A stretch of DNA of 64,000 nt from CAWDVR01 sp044869805 (GCA_044869805.1 JBIOXV010000105.1:74688-138687), one strand, 5' to 3'. Numbered from the stretch's first letter, positions 28,283 to 37,417 are shown. Translations and numbers: made by a program. Notes: generated from the letters alone by a model not told the origin.

Positions 28283-29410
28283 ATGGCGGCCGGATCCCAT
28301 CCCACGATCGCTGTCGACCTCCGCGCCCTGGTGCCGGAGGCGACGGGCATCGGCGTCTACACGCGCTCGCTGCTGGCCGCCCTCGCCCGCCGTGGCAACG
28401 CCCGCTACCTGGGCCTCTCCCACCGGCCGCTGCGCGAGGCCGAGCCGCTGGCCGGCGCCGGCGTCGCCTTCGAGCAGCAGCCGGCGCCGCTCGGCGTCCT
28501 CTGGCAGCAGTGGCAGCTCCCTCGCCGGCTGCGGCAAGGGGACCTCGACCTCTTCTGGTCGCCGCTCGGCATCCTGCCCTGGCGCTGCCCGGTGCCCTCG
28601 GTGGTCACCGTCCACGACCTGACGGTCCTGCTGCTGCCCGAGACGCACGGGCTCAAGGTGCGGCTCTCCCAGCTCCCCTTTCTCCAGCGCACCCTCGAGC
28701 ACGCCGAGCGCGTGGTGGCGATCTCAGAGGCCACGGCCGCCGACCTTCGCTTCCACTTCCCGCAGTGCGCCGAGCGCGTGCGGGTGGTGCACAACGGCAT
28801 CGACCGCGAGTTCCAGCCGGCGGGCGAAGCGGCGGTCGCCGCCACCCGCGCCGCGCTCGGCTGCCGCGAGGGGTACGTGCTCTACGCCGGCACGCTCGAG
28901 CCGCGCAAGAACCTCGGGCTGCTGCTCACCGCCTGGGAGGCTCTCTACCGCGAGGCGCCCGAGGACCTGCCGCCGCTGCTCCTGGCCGGCCCCTACGGCT
29001 GGCGCAGCCGCGACCTCCTCGCCCGCGCCGAGCGCCTGGCGCCGGCCGGTGTGCGCCTCTTGGGCCGCCTCGATCGCCCCCGCCTGGTCGAGGTGATGCA
29101 GTCGGCGAGCATCTTCGTCTACCCCTCGCTCTACGAGGGCTTCGGCCTGCCCCCGGCCGAGGCCATGGCCTGCGGGGTGCCGGTAGTGGCCGCGGACTCC
29201 TCGAGCCTGCCGGAGGTGGTCGGCGAAGCCGGGCTGCTGGTGCCGCCTGAGGACGCCGGCGCGCTCGCCGGCGCGCTCCGCCATCTGCTCGCCGACCCGG
29301 AGGTCGCGGCGCAGCTCGGCCGGCGCGGGCGCGAGCGCAGCCGCCGTTTCACCTGGGCGGCGGCAGCCGCGGGGATGGAGGCGGTCTTCGCGGAAGCGCT
29401 GGCACGCTAG
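28283..29410 (+). CDS. GT4 glycosyltransferase
   Basis: 375 residues. The N-terminal Rossmann half begins IAVDLRALVPEATGIGVYTRSLL, the acceptor-side loop of polysaccharide mannosyl/glucosyltransferases. The C-terminal donor site is LYEGFGLPPAEAMACGVPVV (about 291-310) with the two Glu residues seven apart, and LYAGTLEPRKNL precedes it. This is the retaining GT4 fold using an NDP-sugar. First of a set of three GT4 genes and a sugar-phosphate transferase, so it probably extends a lipid-linked exopolysaccharide repeat unit at the inner membrane. Acceptor and sugar cannot be told from sequence. The TAG stop is part of a second TAGAAT hexamer. Confidence 0.92.
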   Translation: MAAGSHPTIAVDLRALVPEATGIGVYTRSLLAALARRGNARYLGLSHRPLREAEPLAGAGVAFEQQPAPLGVLWQQWQLPRRLRQGDLDLFWSPLGILPWRCPVPSVVTVHDLTVLLLPETHGLKVRLSQLPFLQRTLEHAERVVAISEATAADLRFHFPQCAERVRVVHNGIDREFQPAGEAAVAATRAALGCREGYVLYAGTLEPRKNLGLLLTAWEALYREAPEDLPPLLLAGPYGWRSRDLLARAERLAPAGVRLLGRLDRPRLVEVMQSASIFVYPSLYEGFGLPPAEAMACGVPVVAADSSSLPEVVGEAGLLVPPEDAGALAGALRHLLADPEVAAQLGRRGRERSRRFTWAAAAAGMEAVFAEALAR

Positions 29411-29432
29411 AATCAATGGCTGATCTGCCGAA

Positions 29433-29524
29433 TGTCATCCTGAGCGAAGCGAAGGATCTGGCCGGGTGGGTCGTCCGGATGTCGCCGGCCGCTACCCAGA
29501 TCCCTCGCTGCTCTCGGGATGACA
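29433..29524. repeat. Dispersed palindromic repeat, family A, copy 2
   Basis: 92-base imperfect inverted repeat in opposite orientation to the copy at 6789-6877: the left arm TGTCATCCTGAGCGAAGC and right arm CTCTCGGGATGACA pair around a centre of about 33 bases. It lies between two glycosyltransferase genes. It is open in the frame of the downstream gene, so an ATG at 29416 would translate it as an N-terminal extension. Confidence 0.8.
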
Positions 29525-29556
29525 GTCGGATCAGGCCTCGTCAAGAGACTCCCCCC

Positions 29557-30699
29557 TTGGCCCATACCATCGGCATCGACGCCCGCAAAGTCCACGACTT
29601 CGGCATCGGCACCTACATCCGCAATTTGGTCCGCTCGCTGGCCGAGCTGGACGCCGAGAACCGCTATTTGCTGCTGACCAGCCGCGAAGGCCGCGACGCC
29701 CTCTCCGACCTGCCGCCGAACTTCGAGGTGGTGGTGGAACGCTCCAGGGTCTATTCCCTGGCGGAGCTCGTTACGCTCTCCTGGAAGCTCTTCCGCCTGC
29801 GGCTCGACCTCTATCACTCGACCCACTACGTGCTGCCGGCGGTGGTGCCCTGCAAAGTGGTGGCGACGATCCACGACATCATCCACCTCTTGTACCCAGA
29901 CTTCCTGCCCAGCCGGCTGGCGTTCCTCTATGCCCACCGCATGATCCGCCACACTCTGGCGCGCGGCGACCGCATCATCACCGTCTCCCAGAACTCCAAG
30001 CACGACCTGATGGACTACTTCCACCTCGACGGCAAGAAAATCGAAGTGATCTACAACGGCGTCGAGGAGGAGTTCCGCGAGCGCCTGCCGGAGGCGGAGA
30101 TCGATCGGCGGCTAGCGCGCCTGGGTGTGGCGCGGCCGTACCTGCTCTTCGTCGGCAATCCCAAGCCGCACAAGAACCTCGACAACGTGGTCAAGGCCTA
30201 CGCGCACGCCCGCGCCTTGCGGAGCTTCACGGCGCCGCTGGTCTGCGTGGGCGGCAAGCAGGGCACCGAGTTCAAGATCCGCCAGCGCGCCGAGCAGCTC
30301 GGCCTGGGAGGCTCGGTGATCCTGCTCGGCGAGGTCGACCAGGACCTGCTGCCGGCGCTCTACCAGGGGGCCGATCTCTTCCTCTACCCCACGCTCTACG
30401 AGGGCTTCGGCCTGCCGGTGGTCGAGGCCATGGCCTCGGGGGTGGCGGTGATCACCTCCAACACCTCGGCGCTGAAAGAGATCGCCGAAGGATACGCGTA
30501 TCTGGTAGACCCCCTGGACGTCGCCGGCATGGGGGAGGCGATCGCGCTGTGCATGACCGACCCCGAGCGACGCGCGGCCCTGGCCGAGCTCGGCCGGCGC
30601 CGCGCCGAAGCGTTCCAATGGCGGAACGCCGCCGCCGCCACGCTGGCCGTGTATCGCCAGGCCCTGGGAGAGCCAGCCGACGGCCGGCGGCGGAGCTGA
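29557..30699 (+). CDS. GT4 glycosyltransferase
   Basis: 380 residues from TTG 29557, where the conserved family opening HTIGIDARKVHDFGIGTYIRN begins. An ATG at 29416 in the same frame would add 47 residues that are mostly translated from the palindromic repeat, so I prefer the TTG, though the ATG may be used. Motifs: LLFVGNPKPHKNL in the middle and the donor site LYEGFGLPVVEAMASGVAV near 325. Also STHYVLPAVVP, typical of GT4 enzymes of the mannosyltransferase type. Member of the exopolysaccharide cluster, 29 bases before the next GT4 gene. Donor and acceptor unknown. Confidence 0.9.
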   Translation: MAHTIGIDARKVHDFGIGTYIRNLVRSLAELDAENRYLLLTSREGRDALSDLPPNFEVVVERSRVYSLAELVTLSWKLFRLRLDLYHSTHYVLPAVVPCKVVATIHDIIHLLYPDFLPSRLAFLYAHRMIRHTLARGDRIITVSQNSKHDLMDYFHLDGKKIEVIYNGVEEEFRERLPEAEIDRRLARLGVARPYLLFVGNPKPHKNLDNVVKAYAHARALRSFTAPLVCVGGKQGTEFKIRQRAEQLGLGGSVILLGEVDQDLLPALYQGADLFLYPTLYEGFGLPVVEAMASGVAVITSNTSALKEIAEGYAYLVDPLDVAGMGEAIALCMTDPERRAALAELGRRRAEAFQWRNAAAATLAVYRQALGEPADGRRRS

Positions 30700-30728
30700 G
30701 GCGAGCGGCTGCCAGGGCGAAGGCTTCG

Positions 30729-31847
30729 ATGCGCACGGCACTCGTCCACGACTGGCTGACCGGCATGCGGGGCGGCGAGCACGTGCTCGCCGCCATCGCG
30801 GGCGAGTTTCCAGAGGCGCCGATCTACACCCTGCTCCACGTGCCCGGCAGCGTGAGCCCGGCGCTCGAGGCGCACCCCATCCACACGAGCTTCGTGCAGC
30901 GCGCCCCCGGCGTCGCGAAGCACTACCCGCGCTATCTGCCTCTCTTCCCTTCGGCGATCGAGGACTTCGACCTCTCGGCCTTCGACACCGTGGTGAGCTC
31001 CAGCCACTGCGTGGCCAAGGGCGTCATCCCCGCCCCTGGCGCCTACCACCTCTGCTACTGCCACAGCCCGATGCGCTACGCCTGGGACCAGGAGCACGCC
31101 TACTTCCCCCGCCGGCGTGGCTTCGTGGCCCGCCTGCGTGGCCTGGCCCTGTCCCGGCTCCGGTCCTGGGACGTGGCCTCCGCGGCGCGCGTCGACCGTT
31201 TCGTCGCCAACTCGCGGTTCGTGGCGCAGCGCATCCGGCGCTACTACCGGCGCTCGGCCGAGGTGGTGGCGCCGCCCGTCGACACCGAGTTCTTCACCCC
31301 GACGCCGGGACAGGGGGCCCCGGGAGAAGGCGCCCGTACGAGTGGCGCCGAGCCCTACTGCCTGGCGGTCGCGGCGCTCGCTCCGTATAAACGGCTAGAG
31401 CTGGCGTTCGAAGCCTGCGGCAAGCTCGGCCTGGCGCTCTACGTGGTGGGGACCGGGCCGGAATGGGCTAAACTGAGACGGCTTGCAGGCGGCGAGGCCC
31501 GCCTCTTGGGCCGGGTGGACAGGGAGCGCCTGCGGGACCTGTACCGAAACGCTCTCTGCCTGCTGCAGCCCGGGGTCGAGGACTTCGGCATTGCTCCAGT
31601 CGAGGCGCTGGCTTGTGGCATCCCGGTGGTGGCCCTGGGCCAAGGCGGCGTGCTCGACGTGGTCGAGGACGGCACGCACGGCGTCCTCTATTCGGAGCCC
31701 TCGGCCAACGCCCTGGCGGCGGCGATTGACAGACGGCGACAAATTCGCTTCAATACCATGGATCTCCGCTCGAGAGCCCAAGCCTTTTCGACCATGAGCT
31801 TCCTGGCTCGTTTCCGGTCCCTGCTCGCGGCCCGCGAGGCCGTCTAG
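30729..31847 (+). CDS. GT4 glycosyltransferase (WbaZ-like)
   Basis: 372 residues from ATG 30729, which begins the family opening ALVHDWLTGMRGGEHVL. HCVAKGVIPAP and HLCYCHSPMRYAWD (about 90-120) are characteristic of WbaZ-like mannosyltransferases. The donor site is weaker than in the neighbours (GVEDFGIAPVEALACGIPVVA near 280) but keeps both Glu-equivalent positions (Glu in VEDFG and PVEA). A short low-complexity loop GQGAPGEGARTSGAE lies around residue 200. It ends 15 bases before the sugar-phosphate transferase gene. Likely adds mannose in the repeat unit, fitting the ManC gene elsewhere in the window; this is inference. Confidence 0.88.
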   Translation: MRTALVHDWLTGMRGGEHVLAAIAGEFPEAPIYTLLHVPGSVSPALEAHPIHTSFVQRAPGVAKHYPRYLPLFPSAIEDFDLSAFDTVVSSSHCVAKGVIPAPGAYHLCYCHSPMRYAWDQEHAYFPRRRGFVARLRGLALSRLRSWDVASAARVDRFVANSRFVAQRIRRYYRRSAEVVAPPVDTEFFTPTPGQGAPGEGARTSGAEPYCLAVAALAPYKRLELAFEACGKLGLALYVVGTGPEWAKLRRLAGGEARLLGRVDRERLRDLYRNALCLLQPGVEDFGIAPVEALACGIPVVALGQGGVLDVVEDGTHGVLYSEPSANALAAAIDRRRQIRFNTMDLRSRAQAFSTMSFLARFRSLLAAREAV

Positions 31848-31862
31848 AGGCCAGCCCTACCG

Positions 31863-33311
31863 ATGCTGCACCAACGCCACCGCTGGAGCGCCGGCATCTA
31901 CTTCGCGGGAGACCTGCTGGCGATCCTCGGCGCCTTCGCGGCGGCCTGGTTCCTGCGCTTCGAAGTACAGCTCATCCCGCTGACCAAGAACCCTCCGGCC
32001 GAGGTCGACCGCTACCTCCAGCTCCTGCCCATCGTCCTCCTGCTGTGGCCGGTGGTGTTCTACTTCCATGGCCTCTACCAGGCCGGTCGCGGGCGCAGCC
32101 GGGTAGACGAGGCGCTCACCATCCTGATGGCGGTGGTGCTCGCCACCGTGCTGCTCTCGGGGCTCACCGCCTGGGTACGGCCGGAGGGCGCCCTGCGGCC
32201 GGACGGCAGCGCCGAGTACTTCACCTACAGCCGCGTCTTCCTCGCCCTCTTCGCGCTCCTCACCCTGCTCTCCGTCGTCGCCACCCGGGCGGTGATTCGC
32301 GGCCTGCTGCGCCACCGCCGGCGGCAGGGCGTGGGCCTGGAGCGCATCCTGATCGTCGGCGCCGGCGCCCTCGGCCGCGAGGTGGCGGCCAAGATCCAGG
32401 TCCACCGGGAGCTCGGCTACCGGGTGATCGGCTACCTCGACGACGACCCAGGCAAGGCCGGCAAGAGCTTCGAGGGGGCGCCGGTCCTGGGCAGCCTGCG
32501 GCAGGTCGACGAGGTGCTCGCCGCGCAGGAGATCGACCAGGTGGTGATCGCCCTGCCGCTCGACGCGCACCGCAAGATGATGCGCCTGCTGCGCCAGATG
32601 GGGCGCGAGTGCGTGGAGATCAAGCTGGTGCCGGACATCCTCCAGTACGCCACCCTGAAGGCGACGCTCGAGGACCTGGACGGCACGCCGATGATCAACC
32701 TCTCCCAGGTGCCGCTCCAGGGCTGGAGCACGCTGTTGAAGCGGGCGATGGACATCGTGCTGTCGCTCGCCGCGCTGGCGGTCCTTGTGCCCTTCCTGCC
32801 GTTCCTCGCGCTCGCCATCTGGATCGAGGACCGGGGCCCGATCTTCTACCGCCAGGAGCGCATGGGCCTGGACGGCAAGCCGTTCATGATCTGGAAGTTC
32901 CGCTCCATGCGGGCCGACGCCGAGTCGAGCTCCGGCCCGGTGTGGGCGGTCAAGGACGACCCCCGCCGCACCCGCATCGGCAGCTTCCTGCGCCACTGGT
33001 CGTTCGACGAGCTGCCGCAGCTCTGGAATGTGCTCAAGGGCGACATGTCGATCATCGGCCCGCGCCCCGAGCGCCCGGCCTTCGTGCACGAGTTCAAGCA
33101 CAAGATCCCGCAGTACATGGTGCGCCACCGCGTCAAGGCCGGCATCACCGGCTGGGCGCAGGTACACGGCTGGCGCGGCAACACCTCGGTCAAGAAGCGG
33201 CTCCAGTACGACCTCTACTACATCGAGAACTGGTCGCTGGGGCTCGACCTCAAGATCCTGTGGATGACCGCGGTGACCTTCCTCTCGGACCTCAGGCAGA
33301 ACGCGTACTAG
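31863..33311 (+). CDS. Undecaprenyl-phosphate hexose-1-phosphate transferase
   Basis: 482 residues, polyprenyl glycosylphosphotransferase that starts a repeat unit by moving hexose-1-phosphate to undecaprenyl phosphate. Four or more N-terminal spans (about 10-135) are followed by a Rossmann CoA-binding-like domain (ILIVGAGALGREVAAKI, near 162-178) and the C-terminal catalytic domain: KRAMDIVLSLAAL, EDRGPIFYRQERMGLDGKPF, WKFRSMRADAE, and ELPQLWNVLKGDMSIIGPRPERP. This is the WcaJ/ExoY-type layout. The ATG has no strong ribosome site but sits 15 bases after the previous stop, so coupling is likely. Last gene of the cluster; a palindromic repeat follows. Confidence 0.95.
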   Translation: MLHQRHRWSAGIYFAGDLLAILGAFAAAWFLRFEVQLIPLTKNPPAEVDRYLQLLPIVLLLWPVVFYFHGLYQAGRGRSRVDEALTILMAVVLATVLLSGLTAWVRPEGALRPDGSAEYFTYSRVFLALFALLTLLSVVATRAVIRGLLRHRRRQGVGLERILIVGAGALGREVAAKIQVHRELGYRVIGYLDDDPGKAGKSFEGAPVLGSLRQVDEVLAAQEIDQVVIALPLDAHRKMMRLLRQMGRECVEIKLVPDILQYATLKATLEDLDGTPMINLSQVPLQGWSTLLKRAMDIVLSLAALAVLVPFLPFLALAIWIEDRGPIFYRQERMGLDGKPFMIWKFRSMRADAESSSGPVWAVKDDPRRTRIGSFLRHWSFDELPQLWNVLKGDMSIIGPRPERPAFVHEFKHKIPQYMVRHRVKAGITGWAQVHGWRGNTSVKKRLQYDLYYIENWSLGLDLKILWMTAVTFLSDLRQNAY

Positions 33312-33359
33312 AACCGCCCCTCACCCCGCTGCGCGAGGCGCGGGGGCCGGAATGACGAA

Positions 33360-33420
33360 GGGCAGGCACGAGGCCTGCCCTTACGCGATCTACCTGTAGG
33401 GGCGGCCCTCGTGGCCGCCC
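33360..33420. repeat. Double-hairpin repeat, family B, locus 1 (probable bidirectional terminator)
   Basis: Two short stems: GGGCAGGC..GCCTGCCC (33360-33380) and GGGCGGCC..GGCCGCCC (33396-33420), the second ending three bases before a CCGATC stretch. They lie between the convergent sugar transferase and DinB-like genes. The same pair recurs at 37418-37542, 53137-53201 and 54841-54898. Confidence 0.75.
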
Positions 33421-33432
33421 GCCGATCTACGA

Positions 33433-33975
33433 CTACCCTTCCGACTTGCTCCACGGCGGCACCACGCCCGAGGAGCGCGCGTAGGCGATCGCCTGGCCGA
33501 GGTGCTCGTGGGCGTGGGTAGCGATGCCGAGCATGATGGTGCGCTTGGTCGCCTCGCCCCACGGGACCGTGATCTTGGCGCCGAGATCGGCGTCGGGGAT
33601 GCCTTCGATCGTCTTGCGGGCGTGGGCGAAGGAGGCTTTCACTGCCGCCACCACTTGCGCCTTGTCGGTCACCGCCTCGAGGTCGGCCGGCAGGCCCTCC
33701 GGCCGCGCCGCGCCCAGCAGCCGGGTGAGGAAGTAGTTGCCGCCGGCCACGTGCATGTAGACCTGGCTGGTCGAGCGCACCTCGGGCGAGGGCTTCCAGC
33801 CGTACTTGTCCTGCGGCGTGGCCTCGGCGAGCGCCAGCACCTTGCTCTCGGCGTCGTTGATGTTCTGGATCAGGTCGTGTTTGAAACCTGCCGCGTCCGA
33901 GGCCGCGTCGCCGGCGGCCAGGGGGGCCAGGCAGAGCGCGGTCAGGACGGCGATCAGAGTCACGCTGCGCTTCAT
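33433..33975 (-). CDS. Secreted DinB-like four-helix protein
   Basis: 180 residues with a signal peptide (MKRSVTLIAVLTALCLAPLAAGDA). The mature part follows the DinB/YfiT four-helix pattern. His in YMHVAGGNYF near residue 75 and the later HAHEHLGQAIAYAR near 155 supply the three metal-ligand His positions of this fold. The ending PPWSKSEG is typical. Members are metal-binding proteins, mostly of unknown activity (some are thiol transferases), and here it is predicted to be periplasmic. ATG 33975 has GAGGAGG about nine bases upstream on its strand. Convergent with the sugar transferase gene. Confidence 0.85.
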   Translation of the reverse strand: MKRSVTLIAVLTALCLAPLAAGDAASDAAGFKHDLIQNINDAESKVLALAEATPQDKYGWKPSPEVRSTSQVYMHVAGGNYFLTRLLGAARPEGLPADLEAVTDKAQVVAAVKASFAHARKTIEGIPDADLGAKITVPWGEATKRTIMLGIATHAHEHLGQAIAYARSSGVVPPWSKSEG

Positions 33976-34047
33976 TTCGAGCCTCCTCGTTGCTGTTGGA
34001 TTGGGACGGAGTGAATCAGGCCGCCAGTCTAGCAGCCTGGTCGAGGG

Positions 34048-35457
34048 CTACTGCGCGGCGGAACCCTGCACCGCGCCGCCACCCTTGCCCATCGCTTCGA
34101 GCTCGGCCTCGAAACCCTCGACGATGGCCTGCGGGTCCGGCACCAGGCCGGCGTCGGTGCCGACGCCGAGCCGCACCCGGCCGGCGTAAGAGAGGATGCT
34201 GATACCGAGCCCCACGCGGCCGGCCTGCGGCACCCAGAAGAAGATGTCGCGGATGGCGCGGCCGGCGAGATAGAGCGTGTGGCGCGGCCCGGGCACGTTG
34301 GTGGCGACCGCCGTGGCCTTGGTGGCCAGCACCCGCACCACCGCCCGCTGTACCGCGAGCGGCACCCTGCCCAGGGCTTCGAGGGTGCGAAAAGTGACCA
34401 GTGGCTCGGCCGAGCGCTTGAGGGCCTGCATGCGGCGCCGGAGCTCGGCCAGGCGCGCCGCCGGGTCGGCGATGCCCACCGGCAGCGAAAGGAACACCAG
34501 GCCGAAGTGATTTCCCAGGTCCGCCATCCCGGCCAGCGGGCGCAGGTTGACGGGCACCGCGGCGCGAAAGCTCAGGTTGGGTGCGACGGCGCCGCGGCGC
34601 GCGAGATAGCGGCGCAGAGAACCGGTCGCCGCGCTCAAGAGCAGGTCGTTGACCGTGGCCCCCAGCGCCGCTGCCAGGGCACGGACGCCGTCGAGCGGGA
34701 TCGGTGCCGACCACGCCGCCCGTTTGGCCACGCCGAGAGGGCCGCGGAACGCGGTGGCCGGATCGGGCAGGCGCAGGGTGAGCCGCGCCAGCGCCTCGGC
34801 CGAGCCCAGGCCCTTGGCCCAGGCGCTGGTCTGAGCCAGGGCCTCGGCCGGCTTGAGCAGCAGCTTCATGCCTTCCGGCATCAGGTCCTCGGCCGCGGCA
34901 CGCACCTCCTCGAGGTCGTGGCGGCTGTGGGTGAAGAGCGCGGTGAAGGGGTTGAGGGCCGCGCCGTGCTCGCTCTCGATCGCCGCCGTGGCAAGCTCGG
35001 GCGAGCGGTCGGCGAGTGACAGCAGCACCAGCACCAGGGCGATGCCGTCGCCGATCGCGTGGTGCAGCCGGCCCATCAGCGCCGAGCCGCCCTGGTAATT
35101 GTCGATGACGTGGAAGCACCACAGCGGCCGGTCGGGATCGAGCGGCCGGCTCATCAGGTCGGAGACCACCTCCTGGAGCTCGGCGTCGCCGCCCGCGCCG
35201 GGCAGCCGCAGGCGCTGCACATGGGCGTCGAGGTCCACCTCCACCCGTTGCCACGACGGCCGGCCGGAGCTCGAGATCACCACCCGCTCGCCGAAGCGCC
35301 TGACCGGCAGCAGGCGGCGCGCGATCACCCGCTTGAGCAGCTCCACGTCGAGCTGCCCATCGAAGACCAGCACGCCGCTGATCATCATCAGGTTGGTGGG
35401 GTCGTCCATCCGCAGCCAAGCGCGGTCGACGGCGGAGAGGGGCTCGGCGGGGGCCAC
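34048..35457 (-). CDS. Wax ester synthase/diacylglycerol acyltransferase (WS/DGAT)
   Basis: 469 residues from GTG 35457. The start follows the exonuclease stop by 11 bases; the frame is open further upstream but there it covers the exonuclease gene. LSAVDRAWLRMDDPTNLMMI near the N-terminus and the catalytic HHAIGDG near 135 are WS/DGAT hallmarks; AAVPVNLRP and NHFGLVFLSLP are the conserved later segments, with TNVPGPRHTLYLAG near 390. It esterifies acyl-CoA to an alcohol or diacylglycerol, making storage lipid. Membrane associated without true spans. In-line after xthA, but the two probably share a transcript only by position. Confidence 0.93.
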   Translation of the reverse strand: MAPAEPLSAVDRAWLRMDDPTNLMMISGVLVFDGQLDVELLKRVIARRLLPVRRFGERVVISSSGRPSWQRVEVDLDAHVQRLRLPGAGGDAELQEVVSDLMSRPLDPDRPLWCFHVIDNYQGGSALMGRLHHAIGDGIALVLVLLSLADRSPELATAAIESEHGAALNPFTALFTHSRHDLEEVRAAAEDLMPEGMKLLLKPAEALAQTSAWAKGLGSAEALARLTLRLPDPATAFRGPLGVAKRAAWSAPIPLDGVRALAAALGATVNDLLLSAATGSLRRYLARRGAVAPNLSFRAAVPVNLRPLAGMADLGNHFGLVFLSLPVGIADPAARLAELRRRMQALKRSAEPLVTFRTLEALGRVPLAVQRAVVRVLATKATAVATNVPGPRHTLYLAGRAIRDIFFWVPQAGRVGLGISILSYAGRVRLGVGTDAGLVPDPQAIVEGFEAELEAMGKGGGAVQGSAAQ

Positions 35458-35468
35458 GGCAGGGAGAG

Positions 35469-36245
35469 TCAGGCGAGCTCGACGATCACCGGCGCATGAT
35501 CCGAAGGCTTGCCCTCGCCGGAGGTGGGCTTGCGCTCCTCGCGGTCGATGCTCACCCTGGTCAGCCGCTCGGCCACCGGCGAGGTGCCGAGCGCGAGGTC
35601 GATGCGCAGGCCCCAGCCGCGGTGGAATGCGCCCTGCTGGTAGTCCCACCAGGTGTGGATGCCGCTCTCCGCGCTGCGCAGCCGCAGCAGGTCGGTAGTC
35701 CCCCAGCCGAGGATCGACCGCAGGCGCTCGCGCTCGGGGTCGCTGGCCAGCACCCTGCCCCGCCACAGCTCGGGATCGTGGATGTCGCGGTCCTCGGGCG
35801 CGATGTTGAAATCGCCGACCAGGAGGTGCGGCTTCGTCGGGTCGTGCTCGCTCCGCAGCCACTCGGCGAGCGCCGCGAGCCAGGCAAGCTTGACCTCGTA
35901 CTTGGGGCTGCTCACCGCCTCGCCGTTGACCACGTAGAGATTGGTCACCCGCAGGCCTTCGATCTCGCCAGAGATCACGCGCGCCTGGTCCGTGGGGTCG
36001 CCGGCGAAGCCGCGCGTCACGTCGGCCAGCGGCTGGCGCGACAGCAGGGCCACGCCGTTGTAGCCCCGCTGGCCGAGGTGCTGGGCGTGGTAGCCGAGCC
36101 GCTCCACCTCGGCCCAGGGGAAGAGCTCGTCTGTGACCTTGGTCTCCTGCAGGCAGAGGAGGTCGGGCTGGTGGCGCTCGAGCAGCGCCAGGGTGCGCGC
36201 CAGGCGGGCGCGGATCGAGTTCACGTTCCAGGTGACGATCTTCAT
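35469..36245 (-). CDS. xthA: Exodeoxyribonuclease III (AP endonuclease)
   Basis: 258 residues, the usual length. IVTWNVNSIRARL at the N-terminus, LCLQETKV (Glu metal ligand near 34), VGDFNIAPEDRDIHDP (Asp/Asn catalytic centre near 145) and the closing PSDHAPVIVEL define the exonuclease III/EEP family. It cuts at abasic sites and has 3'-5' exonuclease and 3'-phosphatase activity in DNA repair. HTWWDYQQGAFHRGWGLRIDL shows the DNA-binding loop. ATG 36245 is the first start and overlaps the beginning of the conserved strand. Confidence 0.95.
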   Translation of the reverse strand: MKIVTWNVNSIRARLARTLALLERHQPDLLCLQETKVTDELFPWAEVERLGYHAQHLGQRGYNGVALLSRQPLADVTRGFAGDPTDQARVISGEIEGLRVTNLYVVNGEAVSSPKYEVKLAWLAALAEWLRSEHDPTKPHLLVGDFNIAPEDRDIHDPELWRGRVLASDPERERLRSILGWGTTDLLRLRSAESGIHTWWDYQQGAFHRGWGLRIDLALGTSPVAERLTRVSIDREERKPTSGEGKPSDHAPVIVELA

Positions 36246-36373
36246 GGCAATGGGGCCCGGCCGCCGATTCTATGCCGTGGTCGCGGCGGCGGCTCACTCG
36301 TCTGCTTCGCCATTCAAGGTAACAAAGAGGCGCGAAGGCAGCCTGTAGCGAATGAACCTCAGGAGGACCCCCC

Positions 36374-37390
36374 ATGGCCCAGACCGAGAAAGTCTGCTTC
36401 GACCGCCTGCTCCCCCACGATCTCCACCGGCCCCACGCCGGACGCATGATGGCCCTCGCCGTGGGCCCCACCCGGGCTGCCTTCGAAATCGCGAAGCTGT
36501 GGCCCAACGGCACGGCGCTCTCGATCCGTTTCGTAGGTGGCACCCCGGCACAGCACGACGTGGTCAAGCAGTTCGCCCCGCAGTGGTGCGACCACGCCAA
36601 CCTGAGCTTTGCCTTCAACAGCAGCCCGAGCGCCCAGATCCGTATCGCCTTCGCCGACGACGGCGCCTGGTCCTACATCGGCAAGGACGCGCTCGGCATC
36701 CCCTCCAACCAGCCGACCATGAACTTCGGCTGGCTCGACGAGGGCGTCGTGCTGCACGAGTTCGGGCACATGATCGGCATGATCCACGAGCACCAGAATC
36801 CGCGCACCAACCCCATCCAGTGGAACAAGCCGGTGGTCAACGCGGCGCTGGCCGGGCCGCCCAACAATTGGGACCCGGAGACCATCCAGCACAACCTCTA
36901 CGACAAGTACGAGGTGACGCAGATCAACGGCAGCGACTTCGACCCAGCATCCGTCATGCTCTACAGCTTCCCGGCCGCCTGGACTATCAACGGCTTTCAC
37001 ACCGAGCCCAACGAGAAGCTGGGAGCCGTCGACAAGGCGTTCGCGTCCCGCGTCTATCCGCGCTCCGCCTCCCCTGGCGGCCCGCCGGTGGTCGAGCTGC
37101 CGGTCCTCGAAGGCCACGAGGGCGAGATCGGCCAGCCGGCGGAAGAGGACCTCTACACCTTCAAGGCCGCGAGAGCGGGCCGCTACACGGTCGAAACCAC
37201 CGGGCAAACGGATCTCGTGATGTCGCTCCTCGGGCCGAGCGGCAGCCAGATCGCGCAAGACGACGACAACGGCGAGGGCCGCAACCCGAAGATCGAAGCC
37301 AACCTGGCGCCGGGGACCTACAAGGTGCAGGTGCGGCACTACAACACGGCCGGCGGCACCGGGAAGTATCGGATCCGAGTGCTGAAGTAG
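36374..37390 (+). CDS. Astacin-like zinc metalloprotease with C-terminal PPC domain
   Basis: 338 residues with AGGAGGA before the ATG. The zinc site HEFGHMIGMIHEH (near 134-146) has the His and Glu of HExxHxxGxxH, and SVMLYSFP near 195 supplies the Met-turn, placing it in the metzincin clan near the astacins. Residues about 240-338 form a PPC-like beta domain (GEIGQPAEEDLYTFKAARAGRYTVET, with a DDDNGEGRNPKIEANL segment). No signal peptide is visible at the N-terminus (MAQTEKVCFDRLLPHDLHRP), which is odd because PPC domains accompany exported proteases. Non-classical secretion or an in-cell role is possible. Divergent from xthA. Confidence 0.88.
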   Translation: MAQTEKVCFDRLLPHDLHRPHAGRMMALAVGPTRAAFEIAKLWPNGTALSIRFVGGTPAQHDVVKQFAPQWCDHANLSFAFNSSPSAQIRIAFADDGAWSYIGKDALGIPSNQPTMNFGWLDEGVVLHEFGHMIGMIHEHQNPRTNPIQWNKPVVNAALAGPPNNWDPETIQHNLYDKYEVTQINGSDFDPASVMLYSFPAAWTINGFHTEPNEKLGAVDKAFASRVYPRSASPGGPPVVELPVLEGHEGEIGQPAEEDLYTFKAARAGRYTVETTGQTDLVMSLLGPSGSQIAQDDDNGEGRNPKIEANLAPGTYKVQVRHYNTAGGTGKYRIRVLK

Positions 37391-37417
37391 GGCGAGCCGT
37401 GGGTGCCTGGAGGGAAG

